DNA of 37,040 nucleotides from a virus: IMG/VR virus record IMGVR_UViG_3300017987_000194, positions 1 to 37,040 of that record. One strand, given 5' to 3'. The first letter of the stretch is position 1. Each line of letters opens with the position of its first letter. The notes under the pieces are model-generated. The model worked only from the letters and a program-made list of their open reading frames with translations, did not search any database and was not told the DNA's origin. A program made the position numbers and the translations under genes. This document shows positions 35,075 to 37,040 of the stretch, piece after piece.

Positions 35075-35272
35075 GTGATTTCGATAGCGACATGGATTAT
35101 CCGACTGGACGCCGAGTGTCCGCATTGTCAGGAGATAGTCGATCTCCTCGATTGCGACGAAATACTTTCTGACGGTCTAATGATAGGGGAACACGGAACT
35201 GAGGCGTCCGTTCGTAGAGAGGTTTATTGTCCGCTTTGTGGTGGAGAGTTCGAGGCGACGCTAACGATCTAG
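35075..35272 (+). CDS. Small zinc-ribbon protein (65 aa)
   Basis: Starts at a GTG with GAGGGGGGCG upstream. It has two CxxC knuckles, CPHC near residue 15 and CPLC near 52, connected by an acidic stretch (EIVDLLDCDEILSDGLMIGE). The beta-rich ends (WIIRLDAE, GGEFEATLTI) fit a zinc ribbon. Function unknown. Confidence 0.6.
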   Translation: MISIATWIIRLDAECPHCQEIVDLLDCDEILSDGLMIGEHGTEASVRREVYCPLCGGEFEATLTI

Positions 35273-35288
35273 ATAAAGGGGGAAACCA

Positions 35289-35771
35289 TTGCATTCTAGA
35301 GCCTACGAATTGTTTGGCGAAATGCTCAACGCTCACGCAAGAGGGGAAGCGCTCGAAGTGTTAGACGTTGGATCGTTGGATTTGAACGGGACGCTCCGCC
35401 CGTTGATCGAGGAAAGGGGATGGAAGTACACGGGGCTCGACGTAATCTCGGGGGCAAACGTGGACGTCGTCGCGCTCGACGGATACGCCTACGACTTCGC
35501 CGCCGAGTCATTCGATTTGGTCATATCAAACGCGACGATCGAGCACGTCGAACAGCCTTGGATCTGGATTATAGAGCTTGCCCGGGTCATGCGGCGCGGC
35601 GGTCGCTTAATCATTATGGGGCCGATCGATATGCCTTATCACGGGACGCCGATCGACTGTTGGCGAGTAATGCCGGACGGGATGCGGTTTCTTTTCCGCT
35701 TGGCGTCTCTGAGGACGATCGAGGTCAATAGCGACGGGACTTACTGTTGGGGCGTTGCGACGAAAGGGTAG
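35289..35771 (+). CDS. Class I SAM-dependent methyltransferase (160 aa)
   Basis: Methyltransferase-11-like core: VLDVGSLDLNG (SAM-binding loop, about residues 24-34), KYTGLDVISGANVDVV (acidic motif II), FDLVISNATIEHVEQPW (motif IV), and RRGGRLIIMGP (motif V/VI). The substrate is not evident: small molecules, sugars and tRNA bases are all possible. Short length means it lacks a substrate-binding extension. The start is a TTG at 35289 (AAAGGGGG upstream); no suitable ATG exists before the SAM motif. Confidence 0.75.
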   Translation: MHSRAYELFGEMLNAHARGEALEVLDVGSLDLNGTLRPLIEERGWKYTGLDVISGANVDVVALDGYAYDFAAESFDLVISNATIEHVEQPWIWIIELARVMRRGGRLIIMGPIDMPYHGTPIDCWRVMPDGMRFLFRLASLRTIEVNSDGTYCWGVATKG

Positions 35772-35774
35772 GAA

Positions 35775-35993
35775 ATGGAGCGTATGGCGTGGGGCGTATT
35801 GTGGCGAGTTGCGGACGGTGCAAAGCCGAAATGGCGTCTCGTTAGAGACGGCGTTGTTCCGGTATTGTACGACACAAGGGAAGAGGCGCGGGAGTATATC
35901 CGCCGCAACTTCCCAAAGTATAGTCGCCGCTTGTTTAGGCCAAAGGCGGTCCGCGTGGGCTTCACAATCTACGGCGGCGATCTATGTCGATGA
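35775..35993 (+). CDS. Hypothetical protein (72 aa)
   Basis: Sits 3 nt after the methyltransferase stop. The sequence alternates strands and helices (WGVLWRVADGAKPKWRLVRD, VLYDTREEAREYIRRNF) and is basic. A protein with W-x-V-x-R followed by a T-x-E-A-R-E helix is a common small phage type, but I cannot name it. Its end overlaps the next gene by 10 nt. Confidence 0.6.
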   Translation: MERMAWGVLWRVADGAKPKWRLVRDGVVPVLYDTREEAREYIRRNFPKYSRRLFRPKAVRVGFTIYGGDLCR

Positions 35994-36217
35994 AAGGAGA
36001 GGATTTGCCGGAACTCACATTGGAAGAGACGATCGAGCAACTACGGACGGGACAGACCGCGGAGATCCCGGCGGGGCGCGTCGCGGATTGGTTGGAGGCG
36101 TACGCGCAGATCCGGAAGCATCATAGCCAAGTCGAAGCGGAAGCGTTGCGGCTTGGGGAGATTGTCCGCAAGCTTGGCGGAAGCACGGTAAAGAGAGAGG
36201 GGAACGAAGATGGATAG
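35984..36217 (+). CDS. Hypothetical acidic helical protein (77 aa)
   Basis: Helical and acidic (LTLEETIEQLRTGQTAEIPA, RVADWLEAYAQIRKHHSQVE, ALRLGEIVRKLG). It overlaps both neighbours (10 nt and 8 nt), so the last genes are translated as a coupled set. No motif or family is recognised. Confidence 0.6.
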   Translation: MSMKGEDLPELTLEETIEQLRTGQTAEIPAGRVADWLEAYAQIRKHHSQVEAEALRLGEIVRKLGGSTVKREGNEDG

Positions 36218-36785
36218 CGTCGAGATCTCGATAGACAGAAAGCCGACGACGATCGGGGCCGCTCCCGTTGGGTTAATGCTCGCGGATACGGGGGAGATTC
36301 TATGCAAGGGGGAAGCGGACGACGGCTCTTGCGTCGCGCTCATTGTGGACAGTGGCGAAGAATACCGGGGCGAGCTTTCGCGCCTATGCTTCCCGGTTGA
36401 GCTTGGAGAGATACGCGGACCGCACGGGGAAGCGCACGGCGCGGCGTATAGGGAAGCGCATTGCGAGGCGCGGCTCATCCTCGACGGAACGACCGCCGCG
36501 CTTAACGAAACCCGCGCAATCGTCCACGAACCGCCCGGAATTCACGCGGGAGAGATAGACCGGCGCGTTTTGCTCAACCAAGCCGAGATCATGCGGGCAA
36601 TCGCCGCGCTTATCGATCCGGAGCAAACGGAAGAGCGGGACGCGCTCGCTTGCATTCTCAACGACTGCGAAACCCTTGAGAGGGCAAGGTTTGAGGCGGC
36701 TTGCGCTCTTGGTCTTTATGGTGAGACGATAAGGAAAGAGAACGCGAGCGCGGAGAGGGGCGCGAGCGAAGGGGGGGAGACGTGA
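36210..36785 (+). CDS. Hypothetical protein (191 aa)
   Basis: Unrecognised. The N-terminus is beta-rich (SVEISIDRKPTTIGAAPVGL, EYRGELSRLCFPVELGEI), the middle holds a His/Glu/Ala-rich segment (GEAHGAAYREAHCEARLI), and the rest is helical and acidic (IMRAIAALIDPEQTEERDAL). The His/Glu segment could bind metal, but no catalytic pattern is evident. It overlaps the next start. Confidence 0.55.
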   Translation: MDSVEISIDRKPTTIGAAPVGLMLADTGEILCKGEADDGSCVALIVDSGEEYRGELSRLCFPVELGEIRGPHGEAHGAAYREAHCEARLILDGTTAALNETRAIVHEPPGIHAGEIDRRVLLNQAEIMRAIAALIDPEQTEERDALACILNDCETLERARFEAACALGLYGETIRKENASAERGASEGGET

Positions 36786-36976
36786 GAACGCGAGAAATGG
36801 GGGAGGCTTGCGAGGGGTGCGGGGTATGGGTTATACAACCGGCGTTCTGTAGGGGTTGCGTGGGGGACAGGGAGAGGGACAAGGAATTGGGGTTGACGGG
36901 CGGTTGGGGCGGTTGGACGGGGGGAGAGGATACGCGGGAGAGCGAGCGGGGGGATAGTGGCGGGGAAAGGCGGTAG
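36782..36976 (+). CDS. Small Cys-motif protein (64 aa)
   Basis: Begins at a GTG overlapping the previous stop. Residues 9-28 hold CEGC and CRGC, a short C4 zinc knuckle; the remainder is Gly/Trp/Glu/Arg-rich low complexity (GLTGGWGGWTGGEDTRESER). The low-complexity end makes the reading less certain. It is the last gene of the window and continues the zinc-ribbon theme. Confidence 0.45.
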   Translation: MRTREMGEACEGCGVWVIQPAFCRGCVGDRERDKELGLTGGWGGWTGGEDTRESERGDSGGERR

Positions 36977-37040
36977 GCGGTGGAAACCAGGGGAACCGGC
37001 AATTCTTGCCGGGTCCTTCCTAGGGGTATAGGCCGCGAAC
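36977..37040 (+). other. Terminal noncoding segment with perfect hairpin
   Basis: CCGGCAA at 36996-37002 pairs perfectly with TTGCCGG at 37006-37012 around TTC. CCTAGGGGTATAG follows. If the genome is circular or has cohesive ends, this segment lies directly ahead of the small terminase candidate at position 40, where a packaging (cos) site and a late promoter would be expected. No poly-T follows, so it is not a good terminator. Confidence 0.4.

Noticed and set aside
1-37040. tRNA genes, insertion sequences, integrase and attachment sites
   Set aside because: No cloverleaf-like sequence, transposase or recombinase motif was seen in gaps or genes, and no paired direct repeats flank the window.

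Overview
This 37 kb window looks like a complete or nearly complete genome of a tailed double-stranded DNA phage with siphovirus architecture. Every gene I accept lies on the + strand. It opens with a packaging module in lambda order (small terminase candidate, large terminase, gpW-like joiner, portal, protease with nested scaffold, decoration protein, major capsid protein) and ends in a run of small accessory genes. I see no integrase, tRNA or convincing lysogeny module; the only classical DNA-binding regulator is a 65-residue XRE-type protein. Base composition is GC-rich and codon use looks uniform. Lipoprotein and spanin-like genes suggest a Gram-negative host with an outer membrane; the host genus cannot be read from the sequence.

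Layout. 1-7.8 kb: packaging and capsid genes, closed by a strong intrinsic terminator. 7.9-9.4 kb: small membrane and lipoprotein genes (a probable lysis cluster with no recognisable endolysin) and a degenerate CheY-like receiver domain. 9.4-12.2 kb: a small unknown protein and a 783-residue beta-repeat protein, probably a fibre or adhesin. 12.2-14.7 kb: head-tail connector and tail completion genes, the tail tube protein, a structured intergenic RNA, and a tail assembly chaperone pair joined by a -1 frameshift. 14.7-20 kb: tape measure protein and three distal tail candidates. 20-24.5 kb: a glycan-modification cassette made of two different sulfotransferases and an 861-residue fusion of a radical-SAM/SPASM-like domain with two tandem glycosyltransferase domains. 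A terminator ends this late block.

After about 450 bases of noncoding DNA, which carry two 19-bp operators and an overlapping promoter, the second transcription block starts. It has three small genes separated by near-identical GC hairpins, the XRE protein, membrane microproteins, a single-stranded DNA-binding protein flanked by two small proteins ending in clamp-binding-like QTxLF motifs, and a DUF1376-type replication initiator. The initiator gene contains an array of 11-bp iterons, the likely replication origin. The block continues with a DUF1937 nucleotide-metabolism protein, several small zinc-ribbon proteins, an adenine-type and a C5-cytosine DNA methyltransferase (the latter carrying a long overlapping +1 frame), a DUF3850 protein, a small SAM methyltransferase and unknown genes to the end of the window.

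How it may work together (inference): the early/middle block copies the genome using host polymerase and clamp, and two DNA methyltransferases modify it, perhaps against restriction. The late block builds a long-tailed virion, and the sulfotransferase/glycosyltransferase cassette placed directly behind the tail genes may decorate the virion or the infected cell's surface with sulfated sugars. That cassette is the best candidate here for an undescribed system.
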